Of a stretch of 8,503 bases of DNA, positions 1 to 6,541 are shown one piece after another (within the stretch, counting starts at the first letter, position 1; each line of letters opens with the position of its first letter). Below the pieces are notes generated by a model. That model was not told where the DNA came from. It did not search any database and saw only the letters and a list, made by a program, of their open reading frames with translations. The stretch is from an uncultured Desulfovibrio sp. (lineage in GTDB: Bacteria; Desulfobacterota; Desulfovibrionia; Desulfovibrionales; Desulfovibrionaceae), in the NCBI GenBank assembly GCA_910587035.1, contig CAJUMQ010000048.1, forward strand, positions 1-8,503. The letters are read 5' to 3'. The position numbers and the translations under genes were made by a program.

Positions 1-314
1 CCGATCTATTTATTGCTGTAAGTTTTTTCAAAATAGAATCGGTTAAGGAAGCGATTCGCGTCCTTAACCAAAGATTTGGAAATTTTATCGAATTGCAAGG
101 CAAAAATATAACTGCAAGATATTGGGAAAAGGATAATACCTCGGTTTCAAACTACTTTGGCCTCAATGACAGATTTGTTTTTTATAATATAGATAGAATT
201 AAAGTTTTTAATCATCGGGAAAAGTCCATATTAAAAACCATTGACTCAAAAGATGGCAGCCAGAGAGATCAGGAAGCACAGGAAGAGATTCAAAAAATAA
301 ATGAAGGCATGTAA
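1..314 (+). CDS. 3' end of an unrecognised protein gene, truncated by the window edge
   Basis: The reading frame is open from the first complete codon at position 3 to the TAA at 312-314, so about 103 C-terminal residues are visible and the true start is probably outside the window. The only internal candidate start that stands out is a TTG at 93, and it has no convincing ribosome binding site. The visible protein is mixed alpha/beta in character: a hydrophobic stretch (DLFIAVSFF), an aromatic-rich middle (RYWEKDN, RFVFYNIDRI) and a charged Gln/Glu/Lys tail likely to be helical (QRDQEAQEEIQKINE). I recognise no family and assign no function. Its base composition is clearly AT-richer than the genes to its right, which could mean horizontal acquisition or simply a less constrained gene. 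A terminator follows at 346-379. Confidence 0.6.
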   Translation, partial: DLFIAVSFFKIESVKEAIRVLNQRFGNFIELQGKNITARYWEKDNTSVSNYFGLNDRFVFYNIDRIKVFNHREKSILKTIDSKDGSQRDQEAQEEIQKINEGM

Positions 315-345
315 TTTCCGCGAATATGTCCACCGTTGCCAATAA

Positions 346-379
346 AAAAGGCGTCCACTATCTGAAATGGGCGCCTTTT
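346..379. terminator. Bidirectional rho-independent terminator
   Basis: AAAAGGCGTCCA (346-357) pairs with TGGGCGCCTTTT (368-379) to give a 12-bp stem with one G-T pair and a 10-base loop. The + strand ends in a T run, and the - strand copy ends in six T's. It therefore fits as the terminator of both the truncated + strand gene ending at 314 and the convergent M48 protease gene ending at 431. Confidence 0.8.
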
Positions 380-430
380 GTGTTATAAAGCAAGCTGCCA
401 TATGGCTGACAGCCACTTCACGAGATCGAG

Positions 431-1195
431 TTACTTGCTGTCATTTGTGCCATTGCCGCCAGCCGCCATCTCATCCATGACCTGCGCCCTTTTGAGTGGA
501 TCGGGATGGGTTGAGAAAAGGCTGGCATAGACTCCGGAACTGCCGCCATCAGCCAGTTTGCGCAGTGCCGTGCCTGCTGCCTTTGTATTATAGTTGTTGC
601 GTTTCAGAAAATCCATGCTGTACTTGTCTGCAGCGGATTCCTGGGATTGGGAATACTGGGATTCCAGAAAAGTTTTGGCCAGCGCGCCAATCTGGGAATT
701 TGTCAGGGCTGCCGCTGTGGGATGAAGCGCGCCACCGGCCAGCCGGGCGGCCTCCGTAGCATAGGCCATGCGCATCTGGTTCAGGGAATGCCCCTCGGCC
801 ACATGTCCAATCTCATGGCCCAGAACGAACCTAAGCTCATCGTCATTCATTTTGTCCATCAGCCCGGAATAAACGCGAACGGAGCCATCAGGAGCTGCAT
901 TGGCATTGACCTGTGGCGTCATATAGACCTTGTAGGTCAATGGTATGCCATTGACAGTCTTCTCATTGGCCATCAGCCTGTTGAGTCGCTGCACATATGG
1001 GCTGCTCTCCGGCGCCACATTTGCCTTGGCGTCCTCCTGGGCGCGCATCTGCATGCTCAATGTCTTTACATCATCCTCGGACAGCGAGCCGGCTTTCACC
1101 AGATTTGCACCAGCGCCGGCCAGGCGTCCATAATCCACGCCGTAGCAGCCGCACAGCAAAATGCATGCTGCCAGAACAGAATACACTCTCAGCAT
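431..1195 (-). CDS. M48-family zinc metalloprotease, outer-membrane lipoprotein (LoiP/YcaL-like)
   Basis: This 254-residue protein is a predicted periplasm-facing protease of the kind involved in envelope quality control. Its N-terminus (residues 1-16) is a lipoprotein signal with lipobox LLCGC, so Cys17 would be the lipidated residue. Residue +2 is Tyr, not Asp, which in the E. coli rule favours outer-membrane sorting. The zinc site is HEIGH (127-131, His127, Glu128, His131), and the third ligand is probably Glu186 in SQESAADKYS. A conserved STHPDPLKR motif lies at 228-236, as in LoiP, YcaL and the BepA catalytic domain. The length (about 250) matches the small single-domain lipoproteins; no TPR domain is present, which argues against BepA. 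The start is supported by GGGGGAG seven bases upstream. The gene is divergent from guaB and looks monocistronic, with a hairpin terminator after it. The natural substrate cannot be deduced. Confidence 0.9.
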   Translation of the reverse strand: MLRVYSVLAACILLCGCYGVDYGRLAGAGANLVKAGSLSEDDVKTLSMQMRAQEDAKANVAPESSPYVQRLNRLMANEKTVNGIPLTYKVYMTPQVNANAAPDGSVRVYSGLMDKMNDDELRFVLGHEIGHVAEGHSLNQMRMAYATEAARLAGGALHPTAAALTNSQIGALAKTFLESQYSQSQESAADKYSMDFLKRNNYNTKAAGTALRKLADGGSSGVYASLFSTHPDPLKRAQVMDEMAAGGNGTNDSK

Positions 1196-1222
1196 AAAAA
1201 ATCTCCCCCAGACAATATTATA
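1196..1222 (-). promoter_or_regulatory. Candidate -10 box and ribosome binding site for the M48 protease gene
   Basis: Reading the - strand, TATAAT lies at 1222-1217 and GGGGGAG at 1209-1203, seven bases before the ATG. No good -35 hexamer sits at the expected spacing. The implied 5' leader would be only about 15 bases, so the -10 call is tentative, while the ribosome binding site is reasonable. Confidence 0.35.
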
Positions 1223-1320
1223 ATTTTAATGTGTGGGCATGTTATTGCAAAAACTGGCGCCATTCAAGAATAGCCAAAGCCATCCGCGCCGGTTTCTCCT
1301 TCCATTGGGAGTATTCATTC

Positions 1321-1359
1321 TCCGCCCTATGCCATGGGTAGATCACGGCATATGGCGGA
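1321..1359. repeat. 13-bp imperfect inverted repeat upstream of guaB
   Basis: TCCGCCCTATGCC (1321-1333) is the reverse complement of GGCATATGGCGGA (1347-1359) with one mismatch. The 13-base centre can pair a little further (TGG with TCA, one G-T pair). It lies about 40 bases upstream of the guaB -35 box and has no T run after it, so it is more like a regulatory dyad or a small repeat element than a terminator. I do not recognise it as a known operator. Confidence 0.5.
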
Positions 1360-1397
1360 CTTCGCAAAGTTTATTGTTTGAGCCATCGATATTGGCA

Positions 1398-1473
1398 TTG
1401 ACCATCACTGTTAATCTTTGTAATATAATCTGCTATATTTTATCTTAAATTCAGGCCAGCCACAGGAGGAAAA
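1398..1473 (+). promoter_or_regulatory. guaBA promoter and guaB ribosome binding site
   Basis: TTGACC (1398-1403) is separated by 17 bases from TAATAT (1421-1426), a good sigma70-type promoter. An overlapping TATAAT at 1424-1429 would have a 20-base spacer and is less likely to be the functional -10. Transcription would start near 1433, leaving a leader of about 40 bases, too short for a purine riboswitch. AGGAGG at 1464-1469 precedes the guaB ATG by four bases. Confidence 0.7.
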
Positions 1474-2931
1474 ATGTTCACAAATCGAGGCAAGGCCCTC
1501 ACCTTTGATGATATCCTGCTAATCCCCTCTTTTTCCGACGTAACCCCCGACCAAGTGAACATTGAAACATGGCTTACCCCGGCCATCCCCCTGCGCATTC
1601 CGCTCCTCTCCGCAGCCATGGACACTGTGACCGAGTCCGCCATGGCGATATCCATGGCCCGCATGGGCGGCATTGGCATCATCCATAAAAACATGCCCAT
1701 CCAGAAGCAGCGCTTGGAAGTGGAGCGAGTCAAGAAAAGTGAATCCGGCATGATAGTTGACCCGGTCACCATTGCGCCGCAAAACAGCGTCCAGCAGGCT
1801 CTGGATGTCATGGCCGATTTCCGTGTTTCCGGATTGCCGGTGGTGGAGAATGGCCATCTTGTGGGTATTCTCACCAATCGCGATGTCCGTTTTGTTGAGG
1901 ATACAGAAAAGGTCAAGGTTGCGGATGTCATGACCAGTGACAGGCTAATCACCGTGCCCCTGGGCACATCCCTCGAGGATGCCAAGCGTCATCTGCATGA
2001 ACACCGCATTGAAAAACTGCTGGTGGTGGATGACAACAATGTGCTTGTGGGCCTCATAACCATGAAGGACATTGACAAGGTCCAGAAGTATCCAAATGCC
2101 TGCAAAGATTCAAAAGGACGGCTGCGCGTGGGCGCGGCCATAGGCATAGGCAAGGAATCCGAGGAGAGGGCCGGGCAGCTGCTGGAGGCTGGCGTCGATG
2201 TGCTGGTGCTGGATTCCGCCCATGGCCATTCCCTCAATGTGCTCAATGCTGTTCGTGCCATAAAATCCAGTTTTCCCAACTGCCAGCTTGTGGCCGGCAA
2301 TGTGGCCACCTATGAAGGCGCAAAAGCCATTCTGGAGGCTGGCGCCGACACCGTAAAGATTGGCATTGGCCCCGGATCCATCTGCACCACCCGAATTGTG
2401 GCCGGTGTTGGCGTGCCGCAGGTGACGGCAGTCATGGACGCAGCCAGGGCAGCCCGGGAAATGGATCGCTGCTGCATCGCCGATGGCGGCATCAAGTTCT
2501 CCGGCGACATCGTCAAGGCTCTGGTTGTTGGCGCCCATTCCGTGATGATCGGTTCCCTTTTTGCCGGCACGGAGGAAAGCCCCGGTGAGACAATTCTCTA
2601 TCAGGGCAGGACATATAAAATATATCGCGGCATGGGTTCCATTGATGCCATGAAGGAAGGCAGTTCGGATCGCTATTTTCAGGAGAAAAGCAAAAAACTT
2701 GTGCCAGAGGGCATTGTGGGCCGTGTACCCTATCGTGGACCTGTTATGGAGGCTGTGTATCAGCTTATGGGCGGTTTGCGCTCCGGCATGGGCTATGTTG
2801 GCGCCAAAAACCTCAATGACCTGTTCGAAAATACAACCTTTTGCGAAATATCAGCAGCAGGTCTGCGAGAGAGCCATGTGCATGATGTTGTCATAACCAA
2901 GGAAGCCCCAAACTACAGGCTGGAAAATTGA
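1474..2931 (+). CDS. guaB: Inosine-5'-monophosphate dehydrogenase
   Basis: This 485-residue enzyme oxidises IMP to XMP with NAD+, the committed step of guanine nucleotide synthesis, in the cytoplasm. The length is normal for bacterial IMPDH. The N-terminal part shows LTFDDILLIP (9-18) and SAAMDTVTE (46-54). Two CBS domains follow at about 95-141 and 150-205 (LPVVENGHLVGILTNRD, then LLVVDDNNVLVGLITMKD), the usual regulatory insert for purine nucleotides. The barrel resumes with VDVLVLDSAHGHS and the catalytic loop GPGSICTTR (299-307), with Cys304 as the nucleophile. The phosphate-binding ADGGIK (336-341) and the flap with the Arg417/Tyr420 pair (GRVPY) are intact. The C-terminus (ESHVHDVVITKEAPNYR) closely resembles Desulfovibrio enzymes as I remember them. 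The start has AGGAGG upstream and a clear promoter. It heads a two-gene operon with guaA. Confidence 0.97.
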   Translation: MFTNRGKALTFDDILLIPSFSDVTPDQVNIETWLTPAIPLRIPLLSAAMDTVTESAMAISMARMGGIGIIHKNMPIQKQRLEVERVKKSESGMIVDPVTIAPQNSVQQALDVMADFRVSGLPVVENGHLVGILTNRDVRFVEDTEKVKVADVMTSDRLITVPLGTSLEDAKRHLHEHRIEKLLVVDDNNVLVGLITMKDIDKVQKYPNACKDSKGRLRVGAAIGIGKESEERAGQLLEAGVDVLVLDSAHGHSLNVLNAVRAIKSSFPNCQLVAGNVATYEGAKAILEAGADTVKIGIGPGSICTTRIVAGVGVPQVTAVMDAARAAREMDRCCIADGGIKFSGDIVKALVVGAHSVMIGSLFAGTEESPGETILYQGRTYKIYRGMGSIDAMKEGSSDRYFQEKSKKLVPEGIVGRVPYRGPVMEAVYQLMGGLRSGMGYVGAKNLNDLFENTTFCEISAAGLRESHVHDVVITKEAPNYRLEN

Positions 2932-2932
2932 T

Positions 2933-4501
2933 ATGGCTAATACAGATTGCAAGGGAGCAAGCCGCCAGACTGTCGTAATTCTTGATTTTGGCTCGCAGGT
3001 GACACAGCTGATCGCGCGCCGGGTGCGCGAGGCCGGCCTGTATTCCGAAATTGTTACCTGCCATACGGATGCCGCCGAGCTGCGAAAACATCAGCCTGCG
3101 GCCATCATCCTCTCCGGTGGCCCCGCCAGTGTGGGCGGCAGAGATGCACCAGGCCTGGATGCGGATATTTTCAATATAGGCATTCCAGTGCTGGGTATCT
3201 GTTATGGAATGCAGCTTATTGCGAACGTGCTTGGCGGCAGTCTCGAGCAATCCAGCACAAGGGAATATGGCCCTGCCCAGCTCACCATAACCGCCTCCTC
3301 CCCACTTTGGCATGATATTGACTTGTCCGCACCAACCCAGGTCTGGATGAGCCATGGCGACAAGGTGCAGAGCGTACCACCAGGGTTCAGCGTTCTGGCA
3401 CGGACCGACACTCTGGCCATAGCCGCCATGGGTGATGAGAAGAGGCGCATTTATGGCCTGCAGTTTCATCCAGAAGTGCATCACAGCATTGAAGGCCAGC
3501 GCATTCTGGAAAATTTTCTCTATAGAATAGCCAGCCTGAGTCCGGACTGGAACATGGCGTCATTTGCCACACAAACCATAAAGGCGCTGCGGGAAAAAAT
3601 TGGCTCGGATGAGGTCATCTGCGCCCTCTCCGGAGGCATCGATTCCACAGTTGTCGCAGTCCTGCTCCATCGCGCCATTGGCAGCCGCCTGCATTGCATC
3701 TTTGTGGACAATGGCCTTTTAAGACTGGATGAGGCCCAATGGGTGGTGGAAACCCTCCGCACCAGACTGGGCATTGATCCCGTGCATGTTGATGCCGCGG
3801 ATCTCTTTTTGCAAAAACTGGCCAATGTTGATGATCCGGAGCAAAAGCGCAAAATTATCGGACATACATTCATAGAGATATTTGAAAGGGAGGCAAAAAA
3901 GTTTCCCGCAGCCAGATATCTGGCCCAGGGCACATTATACCCCGATGTGATCGAGTCCGTATCCGCCAAGGGTCCAAGCGCAGTCATCAAGAGCCATCAT
4001 AATGTTGGCGGCCTGCCGGAGCATATGAAATTTGAGCTGGTGGAGCCCCTGCGCGACCTTTTCAAGGACGAGGTGCGCAAGGTTGCCCTTGAGCTGGGTG
4101 TGCCCGATTCCATCGTCTGGCGCCACCCCTTCCCTGGTCCGGGACTTGCCATCCGTGTGCTTGGCGCTGTGGATGCCGAGAAACTGCGCATATTGCGATA
4201 TGCTGATAAAATTGTCCGCGATGAACTGCGGGCTGCAGGACTAGATCGCCAGATATGGCAGGGATTCGCTGTGCTTCTGCCCTTGCGCACAGTGGGCGTG
4301 ATGGGCGACGACCGCACCTATGACTATGTCATTGCCATCCGCTGTGTGGACAGTGTTGACGCCATGACCGCGGACTGGACACGCCTGCCCCAGGAACTGC
4401 TGGCAAAAATGTCCGGCAGAATCATCAATGAGGTGAAAGGAGTCAACCGCGTTGTCTATGATATTTCATCCAAACCACCAAGCACCATTGAGTGGGAGTG
4501 A
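2933..4501 (+). CDS. guaA: GMP synthase (glutamine-hydrolysing)
   Basis: This 522-residue enzyme converts XMP to GMP using ATP and ammonia from glutamine, following GuaB. Domains in order: a class I glutaminase (about 13-200) with DFGSQ (18-22), the nucleophile Cys90 in GICYGMQ and the His179/Glu181 pair in FHPEVHH; an ATP pyrophosphatase domain with PP-loop SGGIDS (233-238) and FVDNGLLR (257-264); and a C-terminal dimerisation domain with HPFPGPGLAIR (398-408) ending in the family-typical KPPSTIEWE. All key residues are present and the length is usual for bacterial GuaA. The ATG is one base after the guaB stop codon and has only a weak ribosome binding site (GGA eight bases upstream), so translation is probably coupled to guaB. 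A strong terminator follows. Confidence 0.97.
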   Translation: MANTDCKGASRQTVVILDFGSQVTQLIARRVREAGLYSEIVTCHTDAAELRKHQPAAIILSGGPASVGGRDAPGLDADIFNIGIPVLGICYGMQLIANVLGGSLEQSSTREYGPAQLTITASSPLWHDIDLSAPTQVWMSHGDKVQSVPPGFSVLARTDTLAIAAMGDEKRRIYGLQFHPEVHHSIEGQRILENFLYRIASLSPDWNMASFATQTIKALREKIGSDEVICALSGGIDSTVVAVLLHRAIGSRLHCIFVDNGLLRLDEAQWVVETLRTRLGIDPVHVDAADLFLQKLANVDDPEQKRKIIGHTFIEIFEREAKKFPAARYLAQGTLYPDVIESVSAKGPSAVIKSHHNVGGLPEHMKFELVEPLRDLFKDEVRKVALELGVPDSIVWRHPFPGPGLAIRVLGAVDAEKLRILRYADKIVRDELRAAGLDRQIWQGFAVLLPLRTVGVMGDDRTYDYVIAIRCVDSVDAMTADWTRLPQELLAKMSGRIINEVKGVNRVVYDISSKPPSTIEWE

Positions 4502-4550
4502 CGTAAAGCTGATCGCAGCCTGTCCTGATGATGGATAGATGTTAAAAAGG

Positions 4551-4586
4551 AAAGCCCCGCCAGCTCCATGCCAGCGGGGCTTTTTT
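4551..4586. terminator. Rho-independent terminator between guaA and the convergent ASST gene
   Basis: AAAGCCCCGC (4551-4560) pairs perfectly with GCGGGGCTTT (4574-4583), leaving a 13-base loop, and the + strand continues as a six-T run (4581-4586). This is a textbook terminator for guaBA. On the - strand the stem is followed by a T-rich but interrupted stretch, so it may also stop transcription from the ASST gene, which ends at 4607. Confidence 0.9.
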
Positions 4587-4606
4587 AGTTACAGGGAAAG
4601 ATCGGC

Positions 4607-6499
4607 CTATTCTTCGCCCTTGATGGTCACGCCTGTGTCATAGATGCCGTCGTCCACCAGCACCATGATCTCATTCTTGCCCTTGAGGCCCTTTTTGCTG
4701 ATGCTCATTTTGACATCCCTGTCATCCTCTTCAAGGTAGGCGCCAGAGCACATGGCAAGATGGGGAACGGCTGTGGTATTGATATAATACCCCTTCCTCT
4801 CCTCGCCATTGTCCAGAACAACCATGGCCAGGGAGCCACGCTCAAAGCGGCCGTGGAAAATAAAACGATCCTCGTCCTCTTCAATGTTGACCTTGTGCCA
4901 GGAATCCACCATTTCATCCTTCTTGGGCAGATCTGGGATGGTGTCAAAGGTGGGCGTCACTTCGAGGCTGCCAAGGAGTTTGGCCTCGCCCATGGGGGCA
5001 TTGTCGCCATCATGATAGGGCTGCAGCTTTTCTGCGCGATAGAAGTTGCCGTCCACTTCCATAAAATAGCGCACAACCCCGTCTTTTTCCTCCACCGTGA
5101 TGGAACAGATATCCGTGCCGGGCTCCTTTTTGGGGTCCATAAAAGCGCCAAGCTTTTCGGATGCATGGCCATCCTTCCAGCCAATGCCGCCGGAATGGAT
5201 GAGATAGTGGCCATCGGCATAGTACTCCACATTGCAGATGTAGGGTGAGAAGAAGCTCTCGCCAAGCTCCTTGCCATACTGCCAGATCTGCTCAATTTCC
5301 ATTTTGTCCGTATTGATGCGATAGCGCACGCCACGGGAGAAATTGTCCTTGTTCAGCAGATACTTGTCCTTGTTCTTGGAGCGATAATGGCCATTGTCAA
5401 AGCACATGACATCGCCAGCGGGGAGTACCACGCAGGCATGCTGCTCATACTGCCAGTCAAAGTTTTTGACATCTCCCACCGGCTTGAAGAAATATTTGTC
5501 CTGCATGTCCTTTGGCCAGCCCTCGGGATCGCCAATGATCCAGTTGAGCTTGCCATCTTCGTAGTTGATATTCACCACGGCATCCTGATGCCTGCCGGAA
5601 AGGGTGAGGGTGTTGGTGCGGGCATCATACCAGACTGCATTGTTGTGGAACCAGTCATGTGCATCCTGGGAACCGGATCCGGCCACATCCTGGGGCCAGA
5701 TTTTGGTATAGTCCCAGGTTTTGAGAATATCGCCGGTTTTGCGGTCAATCAGAACCAGCATGTCTTCCACCGTGCCGCGGCTGAAGTCCTGGGTGAGAGA
5801 GAGGATATTGCCATCTGGCATTTCAAAATGGTCGTGATGATAGCCGCCAGGCAGCCTGTATTCCCTATAGATTTTGCCGAGGAGATTGAGCTCGATAAGA
5901 CCTGTGGAATTGTAGGGCATATGGTAGAAACGATGGGAGCCGGTCATGATATGGCCGTTGCGCAGCCGCTTGATGTCAAACATGGTATTTTCAGTGAGCA
6001 TCCAGCGTATTTCACCCTTGTAATCGTAGGCTGTGGGCAGATTTTTGCCAGCTGGAGTGAGAAACATAAGATTTGTGCCAAAATAATCCATGGATGTCTG
6101 GATATTGCGGCAGCGGCAGACTTCAGCCGGCAGAGGCTGGGACTGAATCATGAAAGTTTTTTCCTCGCCGGAGGACAGTTTCACCGTAACCTTTGTTTCC
6201 ATGTTTTCATAAAGCCCCAGCACTGGCAGCATGTGGGATGTGCCTTTAGGGAAGGTATGCACCAGATCCTCGCGCGCATTGTTCTTGCCATGTACTGTAA
6301 GGGTTGGCGCAACCTCCTTGTCTGTCCTGAAGAGAATCAGGGCGCAGAGGGGATTGATAAGATAGGGATTGACCAGCACATGCGCATTTTCAAGGTTGGG
6401 TTTTTCATCCTCAAACTTTTTCAGAAAAGCCTTTTCCGCACTGTTCTGCATTGTCAGCAGGTTGTCCTGATACGAATGCTTGACCTTGTAATCCATCAT
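4607..6499 (-). CDS. Aryl-sulfate sulfotransferase (ASST) family protein lacking a signal peptide
   Basis: A 630-residue protein that I place in the PAPS-independent aryl-sulfate sulfotransferase family, which moves a sulfuryl group from a phenolic sulfate ester to another phenol through a sulfohistidine. Residues about 35-120 would be the N-terminal beta-sandwich domain, and about 135-500 the beta-propeller. Likely active-site residues by motif and spacing: His285 (HDWFHNN), Arg303 (SGRHQD, 18 residues on, as for His356/Arg374 in E. coli) and His354 (EQHACVV) as the catalytic His436 equivalent. The HHDH cluster at 221-224 may supply the His252 counterpart. E. coli AssT is exported and needs DsbL/DsbI; here the N-terminus is hydrophilic (MMDYKVKHSYQDN) with no export signal, and no cysteine occurs between 305 and 355. 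The start has two consecutive ATGs after GGAGG (6507-6503). The second (6496) has the better six-base spacing. It follows the permease gene by 42 bp, probably as one operon. Confidence 0.85.
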   Translation of the reverse strand: MMDYKVKHSYQDNLLTMQNSAEKAFLKKFEDEKPNLENAHVLVNPYLINPLCALILFRTDKEVAPTLTVHGKNNAREDLVHTFPKGTSHMLPVLGLYENMETKVTVKLSSGEEKTFMIQSQPLPAEVCRCRNIQTSMDYFGTNLMFLTPAGKNLPTAYDYKGEIRWMLTENTMFDIKRLRNGHIMTGSHRFYHMPYNSTGLIELNLLGKIYREYRLPGGYHHDHFEMPDGNILSLTQDFSRGTVEDMLVLIDRKTGDILKTWDYTKIWPQDVAGSGSQDAHDWFHNNAVWYDARTNTLTLSGRHQDAVVNINYEDGKLNWIIGDPEGWPKDMQDKYFFKPVGDVKNFDWQYEQHACVVLPAGDVMCFDNGHYRSKNKDKYLLNKDNFSRGVRYRINTDKMEIEQIWQYGKELGESFFSPYICNVEYYADGHYLIHSGGIGWKDGHASEKLGAFMDPKKEPGTDICSITVEEKDGVVRYFMEVDGNFYRAEKLQPYHDGDNAPMGEAKLLGSLEVTPTFDTIPDLPKKDEMVDSWHKVNIEEDEDRFIFHGRFERGSLAMVVLDNGEERKGYYINTTAVPHLAMCSGAYLEEDDRDVKMSISKKGLKGKNEIMVLVDDGIYDTGVTIKGEE

Positions 6500-6541
6500 T
6501 TTCCTCCAGATTTGCCTTTATTGTGTCAAATGGCCACTTGC

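Noticed and set aside
647..1273. A 208-codon open frame on the + strand opposite the protease gene
   Set aside because: It is antisense to a gene with an intact HExxH site, lipobox and ribosome binding site; no independent evidence.
1196..1473. Purine riboswitch ahead of guaB
   Set aside because: The good promoter leaves only about 40 bases of leader, too short for the aptamer, and I see no purine-riboswitch core motifs in the interval.
2891..3484. A 197-codon open frame on the - strand opposite guaA
   Set aside because: It is entirely antisense to an intact, well-recognised enzyme and has no independent support.
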